Source: Pelatocladus maniniholoensis HA4357-MV3
GTDB taxonomy: Bacteria; Cyanobacteriota; Cyanobacteriia; Cyanobacteriales; Nostocaceae
Assembly: GCA_019359115.1 (NCBI GenBank)
Contig: JAHHHW010000089.1
Span: 1-60,557 of the forward strand
Reading direction: 5' to 3'
DNA length: 60,557 nucleotides
Shown: positions 1 to 9,343 of the stretch, piece by piece
Layout of the letters: each line of letters opens with the position of its first letter
Numbering within the stretch: the stretch's first letter is position 1
Notes under the pieces: generated by a model
The model's input: only the letters and a program-made list of their open reading frames with translations
The model's database searches: none
What the model was told of the DNA's origin: nothing
Made by a program: the position numbers and the translations under genes

Positions 1-42
1 ATATCGTTGCAAACATTCCAACAGTGCTAATATATCTGGCAT

Positions 43-113
43 GGGCTTTCTGTAGCGATTGAGTTGTAGTTGTGGTAAACAATAACTCTACTACGGAAAG
101 CCCTCTTTATTTT
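43..113 (+). terminator. Stem-loop, possible terminator
   Basis: Thirteen-base arms (43-55 and 91-103) pair with one mismatch and are followed by a T-rich stretch (104-113). The gene it would end lies before the window. Confidence 0.35.
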
Positions 114-136
114 GGCGAAGGTATTGGCTATGGAGA

Positions 137-277
137 TTAATTTACTGCATAGGCTGCTTGCAGCGACCAAATGATGAGAGCTGCGATCGCTCCCAAAATT
201 ACCACGGTGGAAATAGTAACTATTTTAGGGGAGTCTGCTCCCTCAAATTTCATGATTCCTCGATTTAAATCGGACAT
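137..277 (-). CDS. Small single-pass membrane protein, 46 aa
   Basis: This short reading frame starts at ATG 277 behind a strong ribosome binding site (AAAGGAGG, about 11 bases upstream) and ends with TAA at 137. The first 18 residues are polar (start MSDLNRGIMKFEGADSP). Residues 20-38 form one hydrophobic helix, and a short tail ends YAVN. The size, single helix and good ribosome binding site resemble small photosynthetic or NDH-1 accessory subunits of cyanobacteria, but I do not recognise the family and that reading is only a guess. It is transcribed toward the window edge, separately from the glycosyltransferase upstream. Confidence 0.65.
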   Translation of the reverse strand: MSDLNRGIMKFEGADSPKIVTISTVVILGAIAALIIWSLQAAYAVN

Positions 278-423
278 AGCTTTGTAATCCTCCTTTGTTA
301 CAGTGCTAGTTTAGCCCGTCTCGATTGTAATCTTCGGTTCGCAACTGATACGCCATTCTTAATTAATATTTTGTTTAAGTTTTTTGACATTCTCACCGTG
401 TTCATCGAATGGGATTCTTTGAT

Positions 424-1560
424 TTATAATTTTGTCATCAATTGCTGGGCTATTTGCTGATTAATATTTTTCACATCAAAACGCTGGCTGGCTGTAGTTT
501 GGGCATGGTTGGCAATCATCGCAGTTTTTTCTGCTTCTTGTAAACAACAGGTGATTATCTGTGCAAGTTCTTGGGATTTTCCTGGTGTAAATAAAAAGCC
601 ATTAATACCATATTCTACTAATTCGACAGCACCACCAGCTTTTGCTGCTATGACTGGTTTTCCACACAACATGGCCTCAACAATTACTCTACCAAAGGGT
701 TCAGCAGCAGTGGAAGTATGTGCTACTAAGTCACAAGCTGACATTAATTGGGGAATATCTGAACGAAATCCTAAAAATTTAACTCGATTTTCTAGTCCTA
801 ATGTAGTAATTTGTTGATGTAACTGTTGGATATATTCTTGTTCCCCAAACAATGCATCCCCAACTAAAATAGCTATGACTTGTTGAGGACATTGCCTGAG
901 TGCTTCAATTAGTATATGTTGCCCTTTCCAAGGTGCAAGACGACTAAAGTGTCCAACAACAAATTTATCTTCTAGTCCTAGTTGTTGTCTGGTTTGATGA
1001 ATTATTGATTTATCTATTTGATAGTTTTTGGGATCAAAGCCGTTGTAGATAACCGTAGTAATTTCTGTATGTCCTCCCGCTTCGATAAATGCTGTTTTAC
1101 TTGCTTGGGAATTAGCAATTACTAATGATGCCCGATTGGCAGCAGCCACAGCAATACGGCGGTTTGTTTGACTAAAATGTTCTGGTGAAAGAATGTCATG
1201 TAAATGATAAACCAAAGGACGCCCACTGATCAGACTGGCGATCGCTCCCACAACTAATGCTTTTTGAGTGTTGGCGTAAATTAAATCATATTCACGGGCT
1301 GTTTGCACAACTTTAGCAAGTAAAGGTATGAGTTGTCCTACACTTGCTAATCCTTGTGACAAGGAACTTTGTTTGCGAACTTGGATGCTTTGAGTTGTCA
1401 GAACTTGAACCGGAATCTGATTTTTTTCTAGTAAAGTTCTAAATTCACCATCAGCAAATAAGCCAACTAAACAATCATCTCGATAAGGTTTAGCAATGTC
1501 TATAAGACAGAGTTCTGCGCCACCTGGTTTACCACTTTGATCTAAAAATAGAATTTTCAT
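424..1560 (-). CDS. Glycosyltransferase family 4
   Basis: The 378-residue product has the GT-B layout of family 4 glycosyltransferases, which move a sugar from a nucleotide-sugar donor to a growing glycan or lipid. The N-terminal acceptor half starts MKILFLDQSGKPGGAE, with the glycine-rich loop typical of the fold. The C-terminal donor half has VVGHFSRLAPWKGQ near residue 203 and the EPFGRVIVEAMLCGKPVIA segment near 287, which carries the two conserved glutamates that hold the donor. The start ATG at 1560 fits the usual family N-terminus. It stands alone and points away from the nif genes. The exact sugar and acceptor cannot be told; exopolysaccharide or heterocyst-envelope synthesis is possible but not shown. 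Confidence 0.85.
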   Translation of the reverse strand: MKILFLDQSGKPGGAELCLIDIAKPYRDDCLVGLFADGEFRTLLEKNQIPVQVLTTQSIQVRKQSSLSQGLASVGQLIPLLAKVVQTAREYDLIYANTQKALVVGAIASLISGRPLVYHLHDILSPEHFSQTNRRIAVAAANRASLVIANSQASKTAFIEAGGHTEITTVIYNGFDPKNYQIDKSIIHQTRQQLGLEDKFVVGHFSRLAPWKGQHILIEALRQCPQQVIAILVGDALFGEQEYIQQLHQQITTLGLENRVKFLGFRSDIPQLMSACDLVAHTSTAAEPFGRVIVEAMLCGKPVIAAKAGGAVELVEYGINGFLFTPGKSQELAQIITCCLQEAEKTAMIANHAQTTASQRFDVKNINQQIAQQLMTKL

Positions 1561-2950
1561 GTTTTACCCGTTAATTATTTTTGTTAATCAAATGTCTGGT
1601 TGTGCTTATTGGTGTTATCGCCTCAAGAACTATAGGTATTAATGCACTTGGGGATTTTGCTCTTTGATGCGAGAAAAGAAAAGGTGAAGAACCAGCAGCA
1701 CCACCAAAGTATTATGTTATCTAGGTTTTAGAATAATTAAAAACGTTTTGTAACATGGTCATCGACATCACTCGCCAAATCCCCAAAACCCTATATTTTT
1801 CGTTGAGTCGTGTCGATTATTTACAAAGCAAGGATTTAAGGCGATCGCTTCGAGAGTAATGTAGAATAGTTGGTATCTAGTTGGTATTGCCAACAATCAA
1901 ACAGATAAGTTAAGCAGGCCAAAATAAACAAAACACGAGTTACGAAAAGTAAATATCCTTCAAACCCTTACAAATGAGCAATGACATAGACGCGCCTTCT
2001 TCGGCTTCAAGGTAGAGTATGACAAATGACGACCCTCGCCAGTAGTTTCAATGTCCCGACCTACTTAGCAATTTTGGGCAACTGAGAAAACAACATTTGA
2101 TGACGATTAAAGTTCAGCAGTAACTTTAGCTGCTAGTTTTTGCAATTTATTCTCATTTTTGAGGATTGAGAGTGTCTTTAAGTCGCTCCGAGTGAGGCTT
2201 TTGAAATACTTACATCTTAATTTTCTTCCAATAATTAAAAAATTTTAAATCGCATTTATTATCAAAAAAAAAGTGATATGTTGGATACAGAATTGAATTT
2301 CGCATATTTCTGGAGTAGTTGTCCGTAATCTGCTCCAGATTTCCAAAACCCAAAAAGCATTAATAGTAAGACTCTTGGCTAATTAGCAACAGGCTGTGAG
2401 TGCAACCTAAAAATAAGCTCAAAAAAACTTAATTTTGTTGGAAACCCTTGCTGTGACTAGGTTTGAGATGAGTACAAAAAGACTTGTCCCCTCCTCCATA
2501 AATACTTGTACTTCCACCCCAAAATACTAGTACCCCTACCCAAAAAATTTTTCTCATCTTTTGTTATGCCTTCATAGTCGAGGTTTGAAAATTTGAGTAC
2601 AAACTTAATAAATTTAATAAATCTTATCCAAGTTGCACATCCAGCCTTCCTATTTAACGGCTGATATAAAACATATATCGCCAATCACTTGACGCACCAA
2701 ATCAAGGAGCGATGAGTGAGTGGAGGGATGAGATAGCACCATGCCCCTGTGAACAGAAGTCGCGGCTGTCAGCGCAAATTCCACCCATATCTTGTGCATG
2801 ACACACCAGCCGAGAAAAATAGGGTTAATAGCCTACCCCGAACCCCGGTGGGCAGCGCTATAAACAGACGCGACTTCCATTCCTTACAAATCTTAGTGTT
2901 CCATCTCCCACAGTGGCTTTTGCCAGTCCATCGACACCTTGCGAAATTCA
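1561..2950. other. Long gene-free region upstream of nifB
   Basis: About 1.4 kb with no convincing gene. It holds an A+T-rich stretch around 2220-2290, an imperfect duplication of about 20 bases at 2500-2541 (TACTTGTACTTCCACCCC and TACTAGTACCCCTACCC), and near 1988-2025 a degenerate copy of the dispersed repeat seen at 4974 and 47500. The nifB promoter must lie here, most likely after 2700. I could not pick out a specific activator site. Confidence 0.6.
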
Positions 2951-4405
2951 ATGAATCTATCGTCTACAGGACTCGTCACCTCCCCAATTACGGAAACTAC
3001 AATCGCATCGAAATTCAGTGGTTGCGGTAGCGGATGCAGCAGCAACGACACCGGGGAAATGGATGAAAAACTTCAACAGCGTATTGCTAACCATCCCTGC
3101 TATAGCGAAGAAGCTCACCATCACTATGCTAGGTTGCATGTTGCAGTTGCTCCTGCTTGTAATATTCAATGCAACTACTGTAATCGCAAATACGATTGTG
3201 CTAACGAAAGTCGCCCAGGCGTAGTCAGCGAATTGTTGACACCAGAAGAAGCAGCACACAAAGTTTTAGTGATTGCTGGCAAAATTCCCCAACTCACCGT
3301 TTTAGGAATTGCAGGCCCTGGTGATCCTTTGGCAAATCCAGAAAGGACTTTTCGCACCTTTGAGTTGATAGCAGACAAAGCACCCGATATCAAACTTTGT
3401 TTATCAACCAACGGTTTAATGCTTCCCGAATATATTGATCGCATTAAACAATTAAATATAGATCACGTCACTATCACCATTAATATGGTGGACCCAGAAA
3501 TCGGTACCATGATTTATCCTTGGGTTCACTACAAGCGCAAACGTTATAGAGGTATCGAAGGCGTAAAAATTCTCCACGAAAAACAGATGGAAGGATTGCA
3601 AGCCCTCAAAGAAGCCGATATTCTTTGTAAAGTCAACTCCGTGATGATTCCGGGGATTAATGACGAACACTTAGTAGAAGTTAATAAAGTCATTCGCTCC
3701 CACGGTGCATTCCTGCACAATATCATGCCGTTGATTTCGGCACCAGAACACGGCACTCATTTCGGCTTAACAGGACAGCGTGGTCCCAATCCCAAAGAAT
3801 TAAAGGCAGTACAAGACAGCTGTGCTGGTAACATGAAGATGATGCGCCACTGTCGTCAATGCCGTGCCGATGCGGTAGGATTATTGGGAGAAGACCGCAG
3901 CCAAGAATTTACTAAAGATAAATTCATGGCCATGGCCCCAGAATATGATCTTGCTCAACGCCAAGAAGTTCACGCAGGTATTGAGAAATTTAAAGAAGAA
4001 CTCAAAGCTGCTAAACAATCTGTAGAGACGCACCATGGCGCGTCTCTACAAAACGCGCCGAAAATTCTAGTTGCAGTCGCAACCAAAGGTAGTGGCTTAG
4101 TTAACCAACACTTCGGTCATGCCAAAGAATTCCAGGTATATGAAGTCGATGGTAACGAAGTACGCTTTATCGGTCATCGTAAAATAGACCACTATTGCCA
4201 AGGTGGTTATGGCGAAACAGCCACTCTCGAAAATATCATCGAAGCGATCGCAGATTGCAAAGCCGTACTTGTTGCCAAAATTGGTGATTGTCCCAAAGAA
4301 AAATTACACACAGTCGGCATCCAAACTGTTGAAACTTACGACACAATTGACAAGGCTGCTTTAGAGTTTTACCAGCAATATATCCAAGAAAAAGCTAATA
4401 GTTAA
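2951..4405 (+). CDS. nifB: NifB, radical SAM nitrogenase cofactor synthase
   Basis: NifB builds NifB-co, the 8Fe-9S-C precursor of the nitrogenase FeMo cofactor, by radical SAM chemistry. The radical SAM cluster motif is plain at about residues 64-77 ([14 protein letters not shown]), followed by a full TIM-barrel domain. A NifX/NafY-like cofactor-binding domain fills the C-terminus from about residue 373 ([20 protein letters not shown]). ATG 2951 is chosen; an in-frame TTG at 2939 is possible and neither has a clear ribosome binding site. It heads nifB-fdxN-nifS-nifU. The linker between the two domains contains a 30-bp palindromic repeat inserted in frame (4021-4050), which adds about ten residues without breaking the gene. 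Confidence 0.97.
   Translation: MNLSSTGLVTSPITETTIASKFSGCGSGCSSNDTGEMDEKLQQRIANHPCYSEEAHHHYARLHVAVAPACNIQCNYCNRKYDCANESRPGVVSELLTPEEAAHKVLVIAGKIPQLTVLGIAGPGDPLANPERTFRTFELIADKAPDIKLCLSTNGLMLPEYIDRIKQLNIDHVTITINMVDPEIGTMIYPWVHYKRKRYRGIEGVKILHEKQMEGLQALKEADILCKVNSVMIPGINDEHLVEVNKVIRSHGAFLHNIMPLISAPEHGTHFGLTGQRGPNPKELKAVQDSCAGNMKMMRHCRQCRADAVGLLGEDRSQEFTKDKFMAMAPEYDLAQRQEVHAGIEKFKEELKAAKQSVETHHGASLQNAPKILVAVATKGSGLVNQHFGHAKEFQVYEVDGNEVRFIGHRKIDHYCQGGYGETATLENIIEAIADCKAVLVAKIGDCPKEKLHTVGIQTVETYDTIDKAALEFYQQYIQEKANS
4021..4050. repeat. Palindromic repeat inside nifB
   Basis: A 30-bp near-perfect palindrome (arms TGTAGAGACG and CGTCTCTACA, one mismatched pair in the middle) lies in frame in the nifB linker. 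A related shorter palindrome (AGACGTTACATGTAACGTCT) lies at 43433-43452. Palindromes of this GTAGAGACG type are common dispersed repeats in Nostoc genomes. Confidence 0.8.
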
Positions 4406-4497
4406 GAGTTAGTAGTTATTAGTTAGTAGTTATTAGTTAGTAGTTAAGCATTAACCACTATCCACTAACTACTAACCATCATCCACTAATTACTAAC
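4403..4497. repeat. Heptamer-type tandem repeats after nifB
   Basis: Repeated TTAGTAGTTA units (4408-4446) are followed by their inverted form (ACTAACTACTAACC, 4461-4500), so the transcript between nifB and fdxN could fold into a long hairpin. This matches the short tandemly repeated repetitive sequences of heterocystous cyanobacteria. Confidence 0.75.
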
Positions 4498-4569
4498 CAA
4501 CAAATTCATTACCCAGCACTCATTACCCAGAACCCAATCCTCAATCTAGTCCCTTCAATGGAGGATAGC

Positions 4570-4911
4570 ATGGCTTATCAAATAACCAGCGAGTGCATTT
4601 CCTGCAATCTTTGTCAATCTGTATGTCCGACTGATGCAATCAAAATAGATGGCGATCGCCCTTGGATTGATCCTGAACTTTGTACAAACTGTGTTGGTAG
4701 TATTCACACCGTACCTCAGTGCAAAGCTGGTTGTCCTACAAGCAATGGTTGCATAAAAGTTTCTACTGATTACTGGGAAAGCTGGTTTAACACTTATTAC
4801 CCATTGGTAGCAAAATTAACAAAAAAACAAGATTATTGGGAAACTTGGTTCACTTTCTATTCTCAAAGATTTTCTGATCAGTTAGAGAAACGTCAGCACC
4901 AAGTTGCCTAA
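4570..4911 (+). CDS. fdxN: FdxN, bacterial-type 2[4Fe-4S] ferredoxin
   Basis: This 113-residue ferredoxin belongs to the nif-linked group with two [4Fe-4S] clusters and is thought to supply electrons for nitrogenase cofactor assembly. The first cluster motif is CISCNLCQSVCP (about residues 9-20). The second is the longer nif-type arrangement starting CTNCVGS, with further cysteines in QCKAGCPTSNGC. ATG 4570 is preferred to ATG 4558 because it gives the family's usual MAYQIT-type N-terminus. The gene is whole. In Anabaena PCC 7120 it is interrupted by an element with a TATTC core, and TATTC is present here at 4701-4705 in the second cluster region with nothing inserted. Confidence 0.95.
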   Translation: MAYQITSECISCNLCQSVCPTDAIKIDGDRPWIDPELCTNCVGSIHTVPQCKAGCPTSNGCIKVSTDYWESWFNTYYPLVAKLTKKQDYWETWFTFYSQRFSDQLEKRQHQVA

Positions 4912-4973
4912 CTTATTGATAGATGGTTGTTGGTGAGTTTAGCCCTCGTCTTGGCGGTTCCTGTCGATAAGGG

Positions 4974-5014
4974 ACTGGCGTAGACGCTTTAGCGGCTTCT
5001 CACAGAGTACCCGA
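4974..5014. repeat. Dispersed repeat between fdxN and nifS
   Basis: The segment with GCGTAGACGC and AGCGGCTTCTCACAGAGTAC is closely matched at about 47508-47540, inside the C39 transporter gene, and more loosely at 1988-2025. It is a dispersed repeat, not a gene. Confidence 0.7.
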
Positions 5015-5067
5015 GGGGTTGTTGTTAGTTACAACCAACAAACAAATTTTAAACAAAATTGGAAGCA

Positions 5068-6282
5068 ATGCAGAAAAATTGTATTTATTTAGATAATAAT
5101 GCCACCACCAAAGTAGATCCTGAAGTTGTAGAGGCGATGTTGCCTTACTTGACGGATTATTATGGCAATCCCTCTAGTATGCACACCTTTGGCGGACAAG
5201 TAAAAAAAGCAGTTAACAAGGCCCATAAACAAGTTGCTGCTCTCCTTGGTGCTGACGAATCAGAAATCATCTTCACTAGTGGTGGTACAGAAGGAGATAA
5301 CGCCGCCATTCGAGCTGCACTGTTGGCGCAACCAGACAAGCGACACATTATCACTACCCAGGTAGAACACCCAGCAGTCCTAACTCTCTGCAAACAATTG
5401 GAAAAGCAAGGTTATAATGTTACCTATCTGTCAGTAAATCACGCAGGACAGTTAGATCTAAATGAACTAGAAGCTGCGCTCACTGGTAACACTGCCTTAG
5501 TTAGCATTATGTATGCTAACAACGAAACTGGCGTAGTTTTTCCCATTGAACAGATTGGTCTGAGAGTTAAAGAAAGTGGCGCTCTTTTCCATGTGGACGC
5601 GGTGCAAGCTGTCGGTAAAATTCCGATGAATATGAAGACTAGCACCATTGATATGTTAACCATGTCTGGTCACAAAATTCATGCACCCAAAGGAATTGGT
5701 GCTTTATATGTGCGGCGTGGTGTGAGATTTCGTCCGATGCTTATCGGCGGTGGACAGCAACGCGGTAGAAGGGCGGGAACAGAAAACGTTTCAGGAGTTG
5801 TAGCCCTTGGCAAAGCTGCCGAATTAGAATTATTACACTTAGAAACAGCAACCGCCAGAGAAAAAAAACTGCGCGATCGCTTAGAACAAACTATTATTGC
5901 AACTATTCCCAACTGCCAAGTCAACGGTGATTCTACGCAGAGATTGCCCAACACCACGAATATTGGCTTCAAGTACATTGAAGGTGAAGCAATTCTCCTC
6001 CATCTGAATAAACACGGTATTTGTGCATCATCTGGTTCTGCTTGTAGTTCTGGTTCTTTGGAACCTTCCCACGTTTTGCGAGCAATGGGCTTACCCTACA
6101 CCATTCTGCACGGTTCGATTCGCTTCAGTCTTTGTCGTTATACCACAGACGCCGAAATTGATGCTGTGCTAGCAGTGATGCCTGGTATTATTGAACACCT
6201 ACGCGCCCTCTCGCCCTTCAAGAATGATGAAGCAAGTTGGCTGCAAGAACAAGAAAAAGCAGTCATCGGAGCTAGAGGCTAG
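5068..6282 (+). CDS. nifS: NifS, cysteine desulfurase
   Basis: NifS is a pyridoxal-phosphate enzyme that takes sulfur from cysteine and passes it to NifU for nitrogenase cluster assembly. The class V aminotransferase fold is complete. It starts with IYLDNNATTKVDPEVVEAM, has the lysine that binds the cofactor in SGHKIHAPKG (about residue 202), and carries the active cysteine in the loop ASSGSACSSGS (about residue 325). ATG 5068 is chosen over the in-frame TTG at 5059; GGAAG lies just before it. About 404 residues is the normal length. It sits between fdxN and nifU, as in other heterocystous cyanobacteria. Confidence 0.97.
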   Translation: MQKNCIYLDNNATTKVDPEVVEAMLPYLTDYYGNPSSMHTFGGQVKKAVNKAHKQVAALLGADESEIIFTSGGTEGDNAAIRAALLAQPDKRHIITTQVEHPAVLTLCKQLEKQGYNVTYLSVNHAGQLDLNELEAALTGNTALVSIMYANNETGVVFPIEQIGLRVKESGALFHVDAVQAVGKIPMNMKTSTIDMLTMSGHKIHAPKGIGALYVRRGVRFRPMLIGGGQQRGRRAGTENVSGVVALGKAAELELLHLETATAREKKLRDRLEQTIIATIPNCQVNGDSTQRLPNTTNIGFKYIEGEAILLHLNKHGICASSGSACSSGSLEPSHVLRAMGLPYTILHGSIRFSLCRYTTDAEIDAVLAVMPGIIEHLRALSPFKNDEASWLQEQEKAVIGARG

Positions 6283-6319
6283 AAGGGGACATGGGGGACA
6301 AGGAAGAAATTTTTACCAA

Positions 6320-6380
6320 TCCCCGATCCCCGATCCCCGATCCTCAATCCAAAATCTAAAATCCAAAATCCAAAATCGGC
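6320..6380. repeat. Heptamer tandem repeats between nifS and nifU
   Basis: Three direct copies of a CCCCGAT-type heptamer are followed by several AAAATCC-type heptamers running up to the nifU start. This is the short tandem repeat class typical of Nostocales intergenic regions. Confidence 0.8.
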
Positions 6381-6381
6381 T

Positions 6382-7275
6382 ATGTGGGACTATACAGATA
6401 AAGTATTGGAACTGTTCTACAATCCTCAACATCAGGGAGCAATAGAAGACAAGGATGAAGCAGGAATTAAAGTTGCTGTTGGTGATGTAGGTAGCATTGC
6501 TTGCGGAGACGCCCTGAGATTGCACTTGAAAGTTGAGGAAAATACAGAGAAAATCCTTGAGGCTCGTTTTCAAACTTTTGGTTGTACCAGTGCGATCGCT
6601 TCATCTGAAGCTTTGGTAGAACTAATCAAGGGTAAAACTTTAGATGAAGCCCTTAAGGTTACTAATAAAGAAATTGCTAATTACTTGGGTGGTTTACCAG
6701 AAGCAAAAATGCACTGCTCGGTAATGGGACAAGAAGCGCTAGAAGCAGCTATTTATAATTACCGAGGCATCCCTCTAGATATTCATGAAGATGATGACGA
6801 AGGAGCTATAATTTGTACTTGCTTTGGTATTAGTGACGTCAAAATCCGGCGGGTAATTCTTGAAAATAACCTGACCACCGCCGAAGAAGTTACTAATTAC
6901 GTCAAAGCTGGTGGCGGATGCGGATCTTGTCTAGCAAATATTGATGACATTATTGTATCTGTGCAAAAAGAAAAAGCATCTGCCACTACTGTAAGTAATT
7001 CCCTCAGTAAAACTAATGGCAAGTCAGCCGTAAAACCACTGACGCCAGTGCAAAAAATTGCACTAATTCAAAGAGTGTTAGATGAAGAAGTTAGACCCGT
7101 TTTAATCGCTGACGGGGGAGATGTAGAACTATTCGATGTGGAAGGAGATCACGTCAAAGTGATACTGCAAGGTGCTTGTGGTTCCTGTTCTAGCAGCACA
7201 GCCACATTAAAGATTGCGATCGAATCCAGACTACGCGATCGCGTAAGCAAAGATCTTGTCGTCGAAGCAGTTTAG
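6382..7275 (+). CDS. nifU: NifU, Fe-S cluster scaffold
   Basis: NifU is the scaffold on which clusters for nitrogenase are built with sulfur from NifS. All three domains are present in 297 residues. The N-terminal IscU-like domain has its cysteines in IACGDAL, FGCTSA and KMHCSVMGQ. The central part binds a permanent [2Fe-2S] cluster (ICTCFGIS near residue 146 and GGCGSC near 178). The C-terminal Nfu domain has CGSC near residue 271. The start ATG 6382 gives the usual MWDYTDKV N-terminus. It is followed by a strong hairpin and then by the nifH leader. Confidence 0.97.
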   Translation: MWDYTDKVLELFYNPQHQGAIEDKDEAGIKVAVGDVGSIACGDALRLHLKVEENTEKILEARFQTFGCTSAIASSEALVELIKGKTLDEALKVTNKEIANYLGGLPEAKMHCSVMGQEALEAAIYNYRGIPLDIHEDDDEGAIICTCFGISDVKIRRVILENNLTTAEEVTNYVKAGGGCGSCLANIDDIIVSVQKEKASATTVSNSLSKTNGKSAVKPLTPVQKIALIQRVLDEEVRPVLIADGGDVELFDVEGDHVKVILQGACGSCSSSTATLKIAIESRLRDRVSKDLVVEAV

Positions 7276-7278
7276 TTA

Positions 7279-7315
7279 GTCAATAGTCATTTGCTAATGA
7301 CCAATGACTATTGAC
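7279..7315 (+). terminator. Perfect hairpin after nifU
   Basis: Thirteen-base perfect arms (7279-7291 with 7303-7315; GTCAATAGTCATT) enclose an 11-base loop. There is no clear T run, so it may be a processing or stability element or a dispersed repeat. It separates the nifBSU transcript from nifH. Confidence 0.55.
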
Positions 7316-7484
7316 AACCAAAAATTTATCAACAACAAATATGCTCAACATTCCCACCTTTTTTGCGATAGAGCGAGCACCACCATCGGTGACGTTCTAT
7401 AAAGCGGTCACTGCTGACCCAACTAAAGTGAACCTAAACACAAATCCTCTAGACCCACCAAACCAACAAATTGCAGGAGAATAA

Positions 7485-7634
<150 letters not shown>

Positions 7635-7883
7635 TGTTTTTACATAATGGACACAAGTAAAAAAATCGGATTATTTAGTTTCAAAAAAATCATTGCCACC
7701 ACTGCATCATTGCCAAAATGAAATCATAAATCAAGTTCGGCTATCACAGACCTATTAAAGGTTGGTGCTAATGAGTAGACTACTGAAACTAGACAGCAGG
7801 TGCAAACCAAGTTTTGACAACAAATGATAACTAATCTGCCAATTTTTTCAGTTTTTTCACACTTCATCCAAACAGCAAATAAC

Positions 7884-7905
7884 CTTATGTAAAAATTTAC
7901 ATAAG
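7884..7905. promoter_or_regulatory. Palindrome family copy 1, upstream of ParA fusion
   Basis: The core TGTAAAAATTTACA is flanked by pairing arms CTTA and TAAG. It is one of four related palindromes in the left 3.3 kb of the element that keep the same core and change their arms in a compensating way. It lies about 80 bases before the nuclease-ParA gene. Confidence 0.7.
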
Positions 7906-7934
7906 ACGTGTTATATCCTGAGCATACTTATATT

Positions 7935-7966
7935 AAACACAGACCGTTAGTTAACGGTCTGTGTTT
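7935..7966. promoter_or_regulatory. Inverted repeat before ParA fusion gene
   Basis: Perfect 15-base arms (7935-7949 and 7952-7966; AAACACAGACCGTTA) are separated by two bases and lie 20 bases before ATG 7987. An operator for autoregulation or a transcription stop is possible. The position favours an operator. Confidence 0.65.
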
Positions 7967-7986
7967 GTTGACGTAAACCTAAATTT

Positions 7987-9333
7987 ATGGATTTATCCCA
8001 ATTATATCAAGTACTACAGAGCCTTCCGAGGGATGCACAAGAGTCGATAGTCGGTAATATATTTATCCCAGAGTTGCTAAAAGCGCTAGGATTTTGTGTA
8101 ACTGAAACTGTTCCACAGTTTGGGACTGGAAGCGGTGCTGATACTGTTGATTATGCTGTTCGTAGGAACGCTGGCAACGATATCTTTATTCACACTAAAT
8201 CTAATCCCTACCTATTATTAGAGTTAAAAGGCAGAGATATTAATCTAGGCGGAAACTCCACGCAATACAGGTCAGCAGTTTACCAGCTTAAACGTTATTT
8301 ACTCGCCCCAAATTGCAGGTCTGCTCAATGGGGAATTGTGACTAACTCCACCTACATCCAGTTATTTAGAAAACATGGTAAGGTCATCCATCCTGCTTCC
8401 CCTTGCTGGGAACTTACACTAGATAACTTAAATGAAATTGTTTCGGCAATCAAGAATAAGATTGACAACCCACAAAAAGCATTAACTATAGCTCTATATA
8501 ACAACAAAGGCGGGGTAGGAAAAACCACTACCACAGTTAATTTGGCAGCTACGCTGGCAATACAGGGGAAGCTATCGCTCATTGTAGATTTTGACCCCAA
8601 TCAACAAGACCTAACAAACTCACTAAGGCTTAAACCCAAGGAAGATACTTTATATTCGTGGCTGGTCAACAAGAGAGATCAGTTAGTTAACGGATTGATA
8701 ACAGCGTATCAATACCCCAATAAAACCGGTGGGTTATTGCGGTTTGACATTATCACTAGTGATGAAAAACTCCTAAGTTTAGGGGAGGAAAAATTACGCC
8801 AAATGTTAAGTATTAACAGATTGCGGCAAGCATTAGAAGTATTTAAATCGCAATACGACTACATTCTGGTTGACTCTCCACCAAACTGGAGATTCTTTAG
8901 CCAATGTGCTGTTTACGCCGCAGATGTGGTTTTAATCCCTACAAAGCATAACAGTATTTATTCACTGGAGAATGCAGCTATCGTTATTAAGCGTTTTATT
9001 CCCGAAATCCAAAACGAAAGAAAAGATGGAGGGCCAATTGCTCTACCCATTTTTTATAACGGTGAATTTATTACTGAGGCTCAAAGACTTACCGCAGAAG
9101 ACGCAATAGACGAAATCATAGGAAAAGGCAAAAAAGATAAGGTTAATTATATTGACCTCACGCCATTCTTTTACCCTAAATACACTGCGGCGAGGAAAGA
9201 CCGACACATTTTTGAGATACCTAGTTACGCGCATATTGCAAGTGCTGCGTTTGCTCGTATACCTGCTGTTTATAAAAACCGAATAGTCTGTGAACATTAT
9301 TTAGCACTAGCCAAGGAATACTTTTTGCAATAG
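7987..9333 (+). CDS. PD-(D/E)XK nuclease-like domain fused to ParA ATPase
   Basis: The 448-residue protein has two parts. Residues about 1-150 resemble the N-terminal nuclease fold of type I restriction HsdR proteins: Asp55 in TVDYAVR, the Glu79-x-Lys81 pair in LLLELKGR, and a QLKRY motif at 100-104. Residues about 165-448 are a ParA/Soj ATPase with the deviant Walker A KGGVGKTTT (174-182), VDFDPNQQ and YILVDSPPNW. ParA proteins move or segregate DNA with a ParB partner bound to parS sites. The next gene, ten bases on and sharing its ribosome binding site with this stop codon, looks like that partner. The nuclease-like extension is not usual in ParA. Whether it cuts DNA is unknown, though its key residues are intact. 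Confidence 0.85.
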   Translation: MDLSQLYQVLQSLPRDAQESIVGNIFIPELLKALGFCVTETVPQFGTGSGADTVDYAVRRNAGNDIFIHTKSNPYLLLELKGRDINLGGNSTQYRSAVYQLKRYLLAPNCRSAQWGIVTNSTYIQLFRKHGKVIHPASPCWELTLDNLNEIVSAIKNKIDNPQKALTIALYNNKGGVGKTTTTVNLAATLAIQGKLSLIVDFDPNQQDLTNSLRLKPKEDTLYSWLVNKRDQLVNGLITAYQYPNKTGGLLRFDIITSDEKLLSLGEEKLRQMLSINRLRQALEVFKSQYDYILVDSPPNWRFFSQCAVYAADVVLIPTKHNSIYSLENAAIVIKRFIPEIQNERKDGGPIALPIFYNGEFITEAQRLTAEDAIDEIIGKGKKDKVNYIDLTPFFYPKYTAARKDRHIFEIPSYAHIASAAFARIPAVYKNRIVCEHYLALAKEYFLQ

Positions 9334-9343
9334 GAGGGCAAAT

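Noticed and set aside
2457-2684. 75-codon minus-strand frame upstream of nifB
   Set aside because: Low-complexity translation over short repeats, with no ribosome binding site.
4403-4497. Repeats after nifB as a CRISPR or a small RNA gene
   Set aside because: They are heptamer-type tandem repeats with an inverted counterpart, common between genes in Nostocales.
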